The notes below the pieces were generated by a model. It was not told the origin of the DNA and did no database searches. It saw only the letters and a list, made by a program, of their open reading frames with translations. The position numbers and the translations under genes were made by a program. This document shows, piece after piece, positions 23,607 through 35,304 of a DNA stretch of 64,000 bases. Origin of the DNA: Aphidius gifuensis (taxonomy: Eukaryota > Arthropoda > Insecta > Hymenoptera > Braconidae); NCBI RefSeq assembly GCF_014905175.1, contig NC_057789.1, forward strand, positions 28,392,555 to 28,456,554, given 5' to 3'. The stretch's first letter is position 1. Each line of letters starts with the position of its first letter.

Positions 23607-25731
23607 ATGGCGTCATCACAGGACGCTTGGTATCTTTCACTTCTTGGATTAGCTGAAACTTTTCGTACTTCAAATCCACCAAATATTAAATCGTGCATAC
23701 AGTGTTTACAAGCAGTTTTTCATTTTAAACCACCACCAAGAGTTGAAGCCAGGACACATCTACAACTTGGCAATATTTTATTGACTCATACTAAAAATAC
23801 TGCACTCGCGCGCTCTCATCTTGAACAAGCGGTTTGTTATTGTTTTATTAATTATTATTATTATAATTTAACTGTCAAAATAAACTGTTATTTATTATTG
23901 TTTTAGTGGAGCCTAAGTCAAAATATAAATTCATTTGATGATGTACGATTTGAGGCAGCAAGTATTGTTGCTGAGTTGTATGAACAACTTGAGCCAAATC
24001 TCAGTATGCCAATACTCAGAAAAGCAATTGAATTATCACAAAATAATGTCTATTGGCATTGTCGTCTTATATTTCAATTAGCTGTAAGTAAATGTCCAAT
24101 TGATTTCATCATTGTTTTACCAATTAAAAATCATTAATTCAACATGTTAATTAATTAATTGATTTTTGTTAATAGCAAATGCATGCATCAGCACGAGATT
24201 TCTCAGCAGCTGATGGTTTATTAGAAGTTGGTATTGAATTTACACAACATAACAATGCAAGTTATACAAGATTATTATTTACATTAAGTAGATGTATGTT
24301 ATTGTTGATTGATAAAAAATTTAATGAAGTACATCAATTACTTAATATTGCTGGACGTGGTGTTGATACATGGGAAGGTAGTATACATCAAAAAGAATAT
24401 CTTAAAGTATACTTTTTAGTATTACAAGTATGTCATTATTTAATGGCTGGACAAGTTAAAAGTGTCAAACCATGTTTAAAACAATTACAACAAAGTATAC
24501 AAACAATAATGTCACCAAATTGGCCATCAGATGAAATTGTTGCTGGTACAAATAGTGGTGATATGTTTATATGGATGCCAAAAGATCATTTATATGTACT
24601 TGTTTATTTAGTTACTGTAATGCATTCAATGCAAGCTGGTTATATGGAAAAAGCACAAAAATATACTGATAAAGCATTAACATATATTGAAAAATTAAAA
24701 AATACAGATAATAAACCAATTTTATCTGTATTTCAATTAATGTTACTTGAACATATTGTTATGTGTCGTCTTGTTATGGGTAATAAAAGTGTTGCACTTG
24801 CTGAAATATCACAAGCATGCCAATTATGTAGAAAACAAAGTAAATTATTACAAGGACATGGACCACAATTACATACATTACTTGGTTTATATGCTATGTC
24901 AATGAATTGTATGGATTCAGCTGAAGCACAATTTATAGCAACTGTTAGAACATCACAAGAACGTGAACTTGTTACATTTGCTAGTTTAAATTTAGCTATT
25001 GTTTATTTAAGAACTAAAAGAGATAAAGATTTAACTGATTTATTAGATAGAATTAATCCAGAAACATTACCACCACATTCACATTCTTTAAAAGCTGCTG
25101 CATATTATGTACAAGGTTTACAAGCATTTTTTGGTGCAAGATACAATGAAGCAAAGTATGTTTTTTATTTTTTACTTGAATTAATTATTTATAATTATTA
25201 ATGTTGATATTAATATTTATTTATTTGTTTTTTGTTTGTCATCAAAGGAGGTACCTGAGAGAAACATTAAAAATGGCAAATTCAGAGGATTTAAATAGGC
25301 TAACATCATGTAGTTTAGTATTACTTGGACATATATTTCTTTCACTTGGTAATGAGAGAGAATCAATGAATATGGTTACACCAGCAATGCAATTGGCATC
25401 TAAAATACCAGATGTACATGTACAATTATGGGCAACAGCAATTCTCAGGGGTAATTATTATTTATTATTTATTATTGGTATTAAAATAAATCATCATTTC
25501 TAATTATGAATTTTTATATTTTTCTACAATACAGATTTACACAATCGTAATGGTAATACTGGACGAGAGAATGATGCATATCAAATGCATTGTAATTTTT
25601 CACAAACATTATTAAAAGATCATTTTCAAAGTACACAAATGAATGAACACGTTCTTATTCAATGGACAGATGGTCCAATACCAGCATTACAAAACAATAT
25701 ACCACCATCAACATCTCGAGCAATTATTTAA
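23607..25731 (+). CDS. MAU2: MAU2 / SCC4 cohesin loader subunit
   Basis: Exons 23607-23831, 23907-24083, 24176-25155, 25248-25450 and 25535-25731; 593 residues, near the family length of about 610. MAU2 binds NIPBL (Nipped-B/SCC2), and the pair loads cohesin on chromatin. Starts MASSQDAWYLSLLGLAE, followed by IKSCIQCLQAVF and ARTHLQLGNILLTHTKN, which are strongly conserved in animals. The whole protein is a chain of TPR-like helical repeats (for example LHTLLGLYAMSMNCMDSAEA and KAAAYYVQGLQAFFGARYNE). The first ATG follows the CT-rich tract. Splice phases are all compatible. It converges with NDUFS7. Confidence 0.95.
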
Positions 25732-26867
25732 CTGGTGCAAGTGATTATTTATTTATTATTATTATTTTTTTTTATTAATGCAAAATTACTTAAGGTATTT
25801 AAAAGTCAGCTGATTGAAAATAAAACAAATTTTTAAAAATGAGGCAGCTTAGTTTTTTTGCATTTGTCACTACATAATTTGGTAATTTAAAAAAAAAAAA
25901 AAAAGACAAACAAAAATCAATGGGGCGAAAAATCAAATATTTATTTAATTTTTTTTCATTTTGGTAATTTGTACAAATTTTATAATTAATTAATTGGCAA
26001 GGACAACAAGTTTTTAGTTTCTGGAGAAATTTAAATATTGTTATTTTTACCAGTGAGCCAATAATAGTTTTAAAATGTGTAATTAATATAAATAATATTA
26101 TTAAAAATTAAATGAAAAAAACAAAATTGAAAAAAAAACAATAAAATTATATAAAATTAAGTATTGAATAGCCTGACGTAAAATAAAACGTCACAGGGGC
26201 CTTAACACCAAGTGAATTTAAAAGATTGTTTTTTTTTTTTTAATTAAAGAAAAATTTCACTAGCATTTAATTACACTGGTGTACTGTAAATAAATTATTT
26301 CAATATAATTTAAAATATCATTTATTAGAAAAAGAAAAATATATATATTTTTTTTTTTTCATTAATATATAATTTAAATTTAATTTGAAAAATAAAATAT
26401 GTCATTCTGTATGTCAGAATTAAAAAAAGAAATTTTCTTTTAAATTTATAAAATAATTGGCTTTAAAAAATAAAATTTGAATTTTTAATAATTAATTTTA
26501 GGTTTAATTTAAAACAACAAAAAAATATGTAGAAAATACAAAATGTTCATAAATATTGTGCAGGCTGTTTTATCACAAATGTATATGTATTTTTTAAGTA
26601 AAAAGAAATTTAAGAAAAAAAAAGAAAAAAGTATTTTTATTTAATTTTTTATCCAAAAAAAAAATAATAACAGTAAATAAAAACTGCATAAAGATATTTT
26701 CATTAATTTTTAATCTTGCAAAATATGATTAAACAAGATCTATATTTATTACTACAAAAAAAACATAATTCATATTTTTTAATTTATCAATTTTAATTTA
26801 TTTTTACAACTTTATAAATCACTGATAATTATTTTTTTAAATTAAATTTTTTTATAAGATAATGTAA
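25732..26867. other. Intergenic DNA between MAU2 and NDUFS7 3' ends
   Basis: AT-rich 3' flanks of two convergent genes, with several AATAAA-like hexamers on both strands. Nothing else seen. Confidence 0.45.
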
Positions 26868-27799
26868 CTATTTTCTGTACCAAACTTGTGCAGATTGCAT
26901 TCTTTTAACTTTTTTTTGAAGTTGCAATACACCATAAAGAAGTGCTTCAGCAGTTGGTGGACATCCTGAAACAAAAAAAAAGTAAATATCATTGTCACCA
27001 AATGAAAAATGAATTGTTGATATTTCTTTAATAATTTACCAGGTACGTATATGTCAACTGGAACAACACGATCACAGCCTCTAACAACAGCATAACTGTA
27101 ATGATAATAACCACCACCATTAGCACAACTACCCATTGAAATAACCCATCTTGGTTCTGGCATTTGATCATAAACTTTTCTCAATGCTGGTGCCATTTTA
27201 TTAGTCAATGTACCAGCAACAATGATAACATCAGCTTGACGAGGTGATGCTCTAAATACAACACCAAATCTATCCATGTCATATCTTGGTGCAGCAATGT
27301 GCATCATCTCAACAGCACAACAAGCTAAACCAAATGTCAATGGCCACATTGAACCCTTTCTTCCCCAATTTAATAAATCATCCATACGAGCAAGTGCATA
27401 TTCAGCAGCATTATTTGTATTTTGAAATGGACTGTATGGAATTTTAGTTGCTTTGACTGGTACATCATCAACTTTATTATTATTTTCAACTGTTGTTGAT
27501 ATACATTTTACATTATTTATTGCTGGAGCCAATATACTCGGATTCTCACGTGATAAATATTTTAATCCAATACCTAAATTACCTGTAAATAGATTTTTTT
27601 TTTTTTTTAATTATATAATTTTTGACAAATTTATGATAAAACGTAAATATTGTTGACACATTAAACATAGGTTATGCACTGTTAATATATTTTAATTATT
27701 TATCTATTTAACAAAATAATAATTCATTCAATTTTTTAGTAATTTTAATTATTTAAACAACACAATTATTAACTTACGTGTTAATTTTAAAGACAACAT
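26868..27799 (-). CDS. NDUFS7: NADH dehydrogenase (ubiquinone) iron-sulfur protein 7, mitochondrial
   Basis: Exons on the minus strand: 27799-27778 (22 nt, 7 codons), 27582-27040 and 26965-26868 (TAG at 26868-26870); 220 residues, usual length. It holds cluster N2, the last iron-sulfur centre before ubiquinone in respiratory complex I. N2 ligands are all present: LACCAVEMMH (adjacent Cys pair), GSCANGGG and, across the last splice junction, PGCPPTAEALLYG. The N-terminus (MLSLKL, then basic and hydroxylated residues) fits a mitochondrial presequence. The last exon ends in a QVWYRK-type tail. Confidence 0.96.
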
Positions 27800-28324
27800 T
27801 ATTTATTTAATTATTGCCAAAAAAAAACAACAGAAGAATATATTTTTTTTTATTTGATTTTTTATTTTCTATATAATCATAATAATAATTTTTGAAAGTA
27901 CAAATTTTATTCTACAGATTGCACTAGTTGTATGTACAAACTACAAACGCATATTTACCCTGTTGATGATAATTGCAAGACTTCCTGAAACTTGAAATAC
28001 TTGAAGATAAATAATTTTAATAATAAATTATTGAATTTTGTCTTTTCAAAATAAATATTATAGTTGTTTAAAATTAGAACGTATTTGAGATATGGAAATT
28101 AAAGTAATATTATTAACTGATAGGTAGAATAAATAAAAATAAGAGATCATTAATGACTTTAATAGACTGACCTCTTCTTCATCTTTTTCTTCTTCTAATT
28201 GATTAAAAATAATTTTTGATGGTTGATAAAAATATAAAGTTAACAATAATATTATGCATATGATTACATTGTTAAAATTTTCAATCAATTTTGTATTATA
28301 TACAAGATTAGAAGTCAGCTATCA
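27800..28324. other. Spacer between NDUFS7 and F-box gene B
   Basis: NDUFS7 promoter side plus the 3' flank of the F-box gene; AT-rich. No motif stands out. Confidence 0.4.
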
Positions 28325-30307
28325 TTAGAAGCTTATGAATTGTCTAATTTTTGTTTTTTTTGGTCTTTTAACATAATTAACTGTTAAATATTCATATTCA
28401 ATTGGTGTGTTAGGCATACCATATTTCCATGACATGACTACTTTCAATTTTTTTTTACGATTTCTCGATATTTCTTCTGCTTTTTTTATAAAATCAGAAG
28501 TTACACTAGTGAAAAAAACGCCAAAATGGTACAACTCTGGTGAATTTTCAAGAGCTATCATGGCTGTTTTATCTGTGATTTTACTGCTGAATGGTAAGTT
28601 CAATACCAACAGATTTTTGAGCAATTTAATTGAAGAATCAGTGACTTTATAAGGCCCGTAACAATCAAGTCTTCTTAAACAATTCAACTTTGAAATTGCT
28701 ACTATACCAGCATCGGTTACCCAGTGACAATAAATTTGTAGTGTGTGTAATCGTCTCATAACATTGGCAATATTATATAAAAAATCATCAGCAACTCGGA
28801 ATCTTTGAATAGTTAATCTCTTGATATATTCAAAAGCATTTGTGCGATCAATTATATTTCCACGATATTTACACTCGTCATAACGGCGTATCATCGCAGG
28901 ATCCAGCGCAAGCATATTATCGACCAATGTGTTGCTACAGATCATACCGCCAATTTGAGTTTGTCTCAAGGCCTTTAGTTCAGTAACCACCTGCAAAACA
29001 AATAATTTTTAAGTACCTATATATGTAAAGAATAAAAATAATATTTTTTTTTTTTGTAATAGATATAAAGTATAACTTACACTAGTAAACTCGTCTGGAA
29101 TTATAGCGTTGTCCGCTATGCATCTAGACCAATTTGACAAACTCAGTTCAGTCAGTGTATCAGCAACGTTTAACAATGAATTGAGTAAAGTAAGAGGTAC
29201 ATCTGTACCGGGACTTGAAAAACATTGAAATATAATTTTCAATACTTTTAGTTTAGAAAGACTTGTAAATGCATTATCTAATATTGCATCTTCAATATAC
29301 TTGATTCTTATTCGAAGTTTTACGAGATTTGGACAAGATTCATTGATGACTGGCACTATGTTACAATGGCCATAAGCTGTCGCATCTAATTCTGTTAAAT
29401 AACGACCACATTTATCAAGTAGTGATTTCAAAAAATTGAATTGTCTATCGAGTGTTGGATAATGTTTAATTAAATAATTTGGATACTCATCAAATTCCCA
29501 ATGAGTTAGTTCAAGTTTTGTGACATTAGACCAAGAATAATAATCAAGGGCTCTTTTCCATTGTTTGCATACTAAAAAAATAAATTAATTGTCATTATTA
29601 AATAATTTTTCTAAATTAAATAATTTATCTTATGTGTTAATATTATTATACCCAATGCAAATTTTGGTCTTTCACATGCTGGAATATACATGAATATTTC
29701 AGCCAGGCAATATTCATTAACACGTTCAATTAACAATTTATCTTTGGCGTATAAATCATCATCATGATGACAATTTATCTAGAAAAAAAAAAATCAATAT
29801 TTATTACTGTTATTAATTATTTAAACTTAACGCGGCTATTGGCACCTATTCCGTCAATTTAGAATGAATATAACGTGTGATCTAGAGTGAATTTAGACTT
29901 TCGGTAAGTTTCAGCTAGAGTGTGAAACCGGCAGAAGAAAGTCACGAGGTATTTTATGTACATGTGCGAATTTTGGCACAAAACCGTATGACTGTGTAAA
30001 CAAGAGTTGTATTTAAAGGGGATACAATTTGTCTGCTAATCACACTTTATTATCAATTTATTTATTATCAATTAATTTATGTTATTAGTTTATCAAATAT
30101 TGTTATCAGTACTGCATATTAGACTTGCATAAAAAAACATGCGTGTGGACGCATCGCTTGAAAGCATGGAGTATAACGTTAGTTTAAACTTACCTTATTA
30201 TTTATTTTGCTTATCGAACGTGTTATAATTTGACGCGTGACTTTACATTTTTTTTTTACCAAGTTTTTGTTCCACTCTGGTTCATGTAATCTTTTGATCT
30301 GACTCAT
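28325..30307 (-). CDS. F-box / leucine-rich-repeat protein, copy B (inverted paralogue)
   Basis: Exons on the minus strand: 30307-30194, 29778-29652, 29571-29081 and 28990-28325; 465 residues. Same exon count, phases and almost the same exon lengths as copy A at 8.5-10.1 kb. First exon begins MSQIKRLHEPEW (copy A: MIKIKRLHEPEW). The F-box spans exons 2 and 3 (VNEYCLAEIFMYIPA, then VCKQWKRAL). Exon 3 is the best conserved (both share LLDKCGRYLTELDATAYGHC). Exon 4 is more diverged, as expected if the repeat region binds a different target. Intron 3 is alignable between copies; intron 1 carries an insertion (29831-30182). It ends KIRQFISF, a few residues beyond copy A. Presumed Skp1-binding SCF adaptor; the substrate is unknown. 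Confidence 0.85.
29821..30193. mobile_element. Inserted element in intron 1 of F-box gene B, flanked by 10-bp direct repeats
   Basis: Intron 1 is 415 bp here against 67 bp in copy A. The extra sequence (about 29831-30182) is less AT-rich than its surroundings and is bordered by TTTAAACTTA on both sides (29821-29830 and 30184-30193), consistent with a target-site duplication. Ends read TAACG... and ...CGTTA, a 5-bp inverted match. No coding capacity; likely a non-autonomous element of unknown family. Confidence 0.5.
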
Positions 30308-32342
30308 ATTTGATAATATGTGGTATCGGATTGTTGTTTAGGGATGTCCAACACCAGTTTCAGAGTGTTGTGGAGGGGAGGATGTTCTATTATTTTTACA
30401 TTATGAAAAATGCAATACCAACCCCAAAAAAATAATTTTTTTTTTTTTTTTAATCTATCATAAAACGTTTTCTTTACCATATTTGACCTTATTTCATAAT
30501 AAAAAAATATTTATTGACTTATTTTATTCAAGTTTATTTATCCAAAATATAATTTCCTATAAATTAAAAATTATGTTAAAATTTAATGTTGGCCAACTTG
30601 TAATTTATTTTTCCTGTAGAAAAAATTATTTCTCCTGAGAGATTTTTGCTCTAAACTATCAATCATTGTTTTTCCTAATTCCTAGTAAATTTTTAGAATA
30701 ATTTAATTAATAATATTCTGCTAATAAAATATAAAAAATATCCATTAGTTTTCATAGTAGAATCGGCAATTGCCGCTAGCACCGAAAATAGACGATTTTA
30801 AGAGTTTTTATTAGGCAAACATGACAGAAGGTAAGCAAAAATATATTTGAATTAAATTTACAACAACAACAACAAACCACTTTTACAATAAATAAATACT
30901 TTCTTTATGTGATGTTTTCTTGATGAATTACTTGAAAATACCGGTATCTAAGGCAAATAAATAAATATATATATATATATATATTAGCTTAAATCTATTT
31001 CTATGTGTATATTTTTGAAAATAAATAAAATTTGGTAGTAAAGTTTTACCAGCTTCATGTTATCCCGATAAAAGTGTACAAAAAATTGTCTTTCATATGA
31101 ATATTTTTACAAAGTGTCTATTTTGAATGACTAATAAATAGTAAAATATTAGTTTAAACCAGTTTAAACATTTTAAAATTCATGTACTCCTGTTATTTTA
31201 CTTTAAAAAATCGTCATATTCAACAACCATATTCGGTATGATTTTATAAATATTAAAAAAAAACCTCTTTGCTGTAAAATTCACATGATCCAACTATTTA
31301 TTTCTCCAGAGAAAAAATATGTCAGTTTAAACAATTTCCTGTCCATAAATTAATTACTCAAATTAACAATTAAAATTATAATTATTTTCTTTATTACAAT
31401 TAAAAAAAAAAAAACATATTAACAATTAAATTTTCCAGTTGAAATTCAACAGTAAATATTACTTTAATGTAAATTAATTAAACCAGATGAAATTATTTTA
31501 TTGATAACATTATCTATTATATATTTAAAAAAAAATATATAAACACGACTAAAGCCCCATCTATATGAATTTTCCGTTCGATTGTCCAATGAGAATTGAG
31601 TAAATTCTTGAAGCAGTCAATGTTACCTCTTGCAATTTCATGTTTGTCTAATATTGTGTTACTGAAACTAGTACTAATATCAAAGATTGAACACCACCAA
31701 CAACAACAACAACAACAACAAGGCATCTAGACACTTGCAAGAATGCAAGATTTTCCTCTAAACAGTGGAAAGAGTCATCAATATGAATTTTAAAATGATC
31801 AAGATTACCATTTACCAGCTATAATTTCATGTTTGCCTGATCAATCAGTTTGAGGATTTGCTGACTTTCGTAAACTGTACACACATATTATTATTATTAT
31901 CATCATCATTAAAAATGGTTGACTGTTGTTGTATCATGTTTGCCTGATAAAATGCTTGAAAAACTAGTGTCTCCAAGCTTGACTAGCTCAGCAAAGTGAA
32001 CACACATTCAAGATGACCAAGGCTTGAAGTGAATTGTCAATTGAACTGTCTAATTCGTCTAATATTTTATCTGTTTATTATTGTATGTTATTAATTTATC
32101 ACTCAGTCAAAAAGGATTATAATCAAACTATTAATTAATAATTAAAGTTGAAAAATAATATAAAATATAAAATTTATTCAAGTTAATAAATTTAAAATAT
32201 ATTTGAGGTTATGTCAAAGGTAAATATTCCAATTTTAATATTGTAAAAAATAAAATAATCAATGTTATAAATTAATTGTATTTTTACAGGTTTAATTTTC
32301 GTTATAAAAAAATAGATAATTGTTTATAATTTAATTGCCAAG
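30308..32342. promoter_or_regulatory. Spacer between F-box gene B and MAT1, with a possible MAT1 5' UTR intron
   Basis: Mostly AT-rich. CGGCAATTGCCG (around 30765) is a palindrome. ATGACAGAAG at 30821-30830 is followed exactly by donor GTAAGC, and TTTTTACAG at 32281-32289 is a good acceptor 53 bp before the MAT1 start, so a 5' UTR intron is possible. An (AT)n run lies at 30965-30984 and a (CAA)n run at 31698-31721. No other genes seen. Confidence 0.4.
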
Positions 32343-33411
32343 ATGGAGGATCAAACTTGTCCTCGTTGTAAAACAACGAAATATCGAAATCCATCACTAA
32401 AATTGATGGTAAATAATTGTGGACATTCATTATGTGAGAGTTGTGTTGATATGTTATTTTTAAAAGGTAATAATAATTGATAATAGTTAATGATAAATTA
32501 ATCATAAACAAATTTAGGATTATATTAATTTATTAATTAAATTTCTAGGCTCTGGTTCATGTCCAGAATGTAAAATTCCACTTAGACGTACAAATTTTCG
32601 TGTACAAATGTTTGAAGATCCAATGGTTGAAAAAGAAGTTGATATTAGAAAAAGAATATTACGTGATTATAATAAAAAAGAAGAAGATTTTAATACATTA
32701 AAAGAATACAATGATTATCTTGAAGAAGTTGAAACAATAATATATAATTTATCAAATGACATTGATACACATGAAATGAATAAAAAAATTGATCAATATA
32801 AAAAAGATAATAAAGAACAAATAATGAAAAATAAAACAAAAATTGGTAGAACTGAAGCTGAATTACATGAATTAATTGAATTAGATAAAAAAAGAGAAGA
32901 AGAACGTAAAATTGAATTATTACGTGAAGAAATGTTAATTAAAAAACAAAAAATACGTCATAAAGAAAAATTAATTGATGAATTAATGTTTACTGATGGT
33001 AATGCTAAAAATATTGTTAATACATTTGCAACAACAATACAATCATCAAATGAAAAATTAAAAGCACCACCACCACCAACATCATCATCATCAATAGCAG
33101 TTAGACAAACACAATTTAGTACTGGTATTAAATTTGGTCAACAAAATACAACAACATATTTACCAATACCTAAAATTGAAGAAGGACCATTGTATCATTA
33201 TGAAAAACCACATCAAGAAAATGATGGTCCAGAAGCACCAGTTTATCATAAAATAACATCACGTGGTTATATAACACATGTTAGAAAAGAAACACCAAGT
33301 GAAAGAGCTGGTGGTTTTAGAGCAACAATTGCATGTTTACGTGCTCTTCAAGATGCAATGGCTGGTCTATATTATAATCCATCACAAAGATCTGAACCAA
33401 TGTTGTTGTGA
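32343..33411 (+). CDS. Mat1: CDK-activating kinase assembly factor MAT1
   Basis: Exons 32343-32466 and 32549-33411; 328 residues. MAT1 joins Cdk7 and cyclin H in CAK and links it to TFIIH, acting in transcription initiation and cell-cycle kinase activation. Seen: an N-terminal RING finger (CPRCKTTKYRNPSLKLMVN, CGHSLCESC, then CPECK after the intron), a central charged coiled-coil region (about residues 75-190, many E/K/R), and the hydrophobic C-terminal Cdk7/cyclin H-binding part (AGGFRATIACLRALQDAMAG). The start MEDQTCPRC matches the family start. The stop codon is at 33409-33411. Confidence 0.95.
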
Positions 33412-35304
33412 TGTGTATATTATCCATTTTATTTTGATATTAATTAACACACATTTAAATAAATAAAAATATTCGTTAAAAATTCATTAGATTTTTCTTC
33501 TTCTTTCCAATGGATTTATCAAGCAAAAAAAAAGGGCTGAGCTAACAAAACACACCTGGTTTTTAAATAATAATTCCTTTTTATTTTTTATGTCAAGATA
33601 AAGTTTGATTATAGCTCTTTTTATGTATTATTTTTTTGTATTTACTTTATTTACTTGAAAAACAAATATTAGTCAACTACGTGAGATTCATGTGTACCTT
33701 TTTAAAAAAATTTTTTTTTCACTTTTAATATTGATGTGCCCTTGGATAATACATGTTCAAGTTGATGATTTATTTTGTAATTTAAGAAAAATTTATACTT
33801 TCATTTGTTTATAATTTTTCTATTGTTATTTTTATTAGAATTTTTATTTTTTTTTTTTATTTTTTCATTCAAAGAATTGAGGATGCCTGATTAACCATGA
33901 AGAATAAGTTCACCAAGGGTAAAATAACAACAATACCAACATCGATCCTATACAATCTTGACAATAATTTTTTTTTTTTCTTTATTTTCTTTTATTATAG
34001 ATTTTTTTTTTTTTTTGTATGTATGAACGCCGTTGTTCGAAGACTCTTCTCATCATTTGCTTGTCGTTCATCCACTCGAAAATTGGGGTTGGTATTTTTT
34101 CGAAAAAAAATATATATTTTTTTATTGTAAACATGAGACACCCATGTTGCACTCATCTTGACAAGTGGACAATTGTTTATCATTAAATAATTATATTTTC
34201 CTTTCATTATTTTAAATATGAAAAATTTATTTAAATGATCTTTAAATGTTTAGCTAGTACATGCTATCATTTGCATTTTTTTTTAAAAATAATTTTACAG
34301 TTATTGCACTAGAATTTATACACAGTCTAAAAATTATTCTATTGAAATGAATTTTAAAAAAATTTTCAACATGTTATTTACTTTTTAAATAGATTTTTTT
34401 TTTGTTTGATACATTAATCATCCCTGAGACATGTTACATTGATGTTTAAATATTTTTAATTCTCGGTGAAAGTATAATGTAAATATGTTGGCTTATTTAT
34501 GAAAATAATCTCATAAAGTTATTTAAAATTGCAAAAAAAAATAAATAAAATGATTGTTGATAGAAATTTATTGTCATATGATTTTAATTTCGACAAAGCA
34601 TGATTGTTTATTGATGAGATTGATGAAATTAGATGGTAATTTTGTATTTTTTTTAAAAGAGGAAATTGAGGTACTTGGAGATGACTGGTCAGGGAGTACC
34701 ACCTCCATCGTCAGACCAATGAGAATACACCAAACGTTCACGCATAGCTCCGCCTTTAGATGAAATAAAAAAAAATAAATATTGTTTGAGTCACTTGGTG
34801 CCCTTTTCCTCGTGTCATCTTGCCACAGTACGAACGCGAACGTTGAAGCACAAGGTACACAAAAATCTACCCGCGTATTTTTAAATTTAAAAAAAAAATT
34901 ATTTAAACAATTTTCTGATTGATATAATTAACTTATTAATTTAATTTTATTTTGCATTAACCCAATTATTTTCTTTCCAATCATGCTACAATAGAAATTT
35001 TTTAAAATGTTAACGAAAGTGAAGTCGCAAAAAGTGCTCGAAGACTGACGTGAATATCGATCACCTTGATTGGAAAGAAAAAAAATATTTAAAAGAACAA
35101 AATATTAAAATAAAAAAAAAATAAAATTCCAAGACAAAAACAATATATCAGCTGTGAAAAAAAAAAATATAGGATGAAAAGTTAAGAGTGTGAAAAAAGG
35201 AGGGAGTTTGGTGTTTAAATTTTTTGGAGTAAAATTATTTGTTTATTTGAAAAAAAAAAAAAATAAATTTAGTGTTGTGTATAAAAGTGAGTTGAAGATT
35301 AAAA
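33412..35304. promoter_or_regulatory. Spacer between MAT1 and the Wnt gene
   Basis: AT-rich, with a less AT-rich patch at 34670-34865 that may be the Wnt promoter or 5' UTR. Two short open frames (from 33897 and 34024) have some exon-like features but no family match. No supported gene. Confidence 0.4.
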
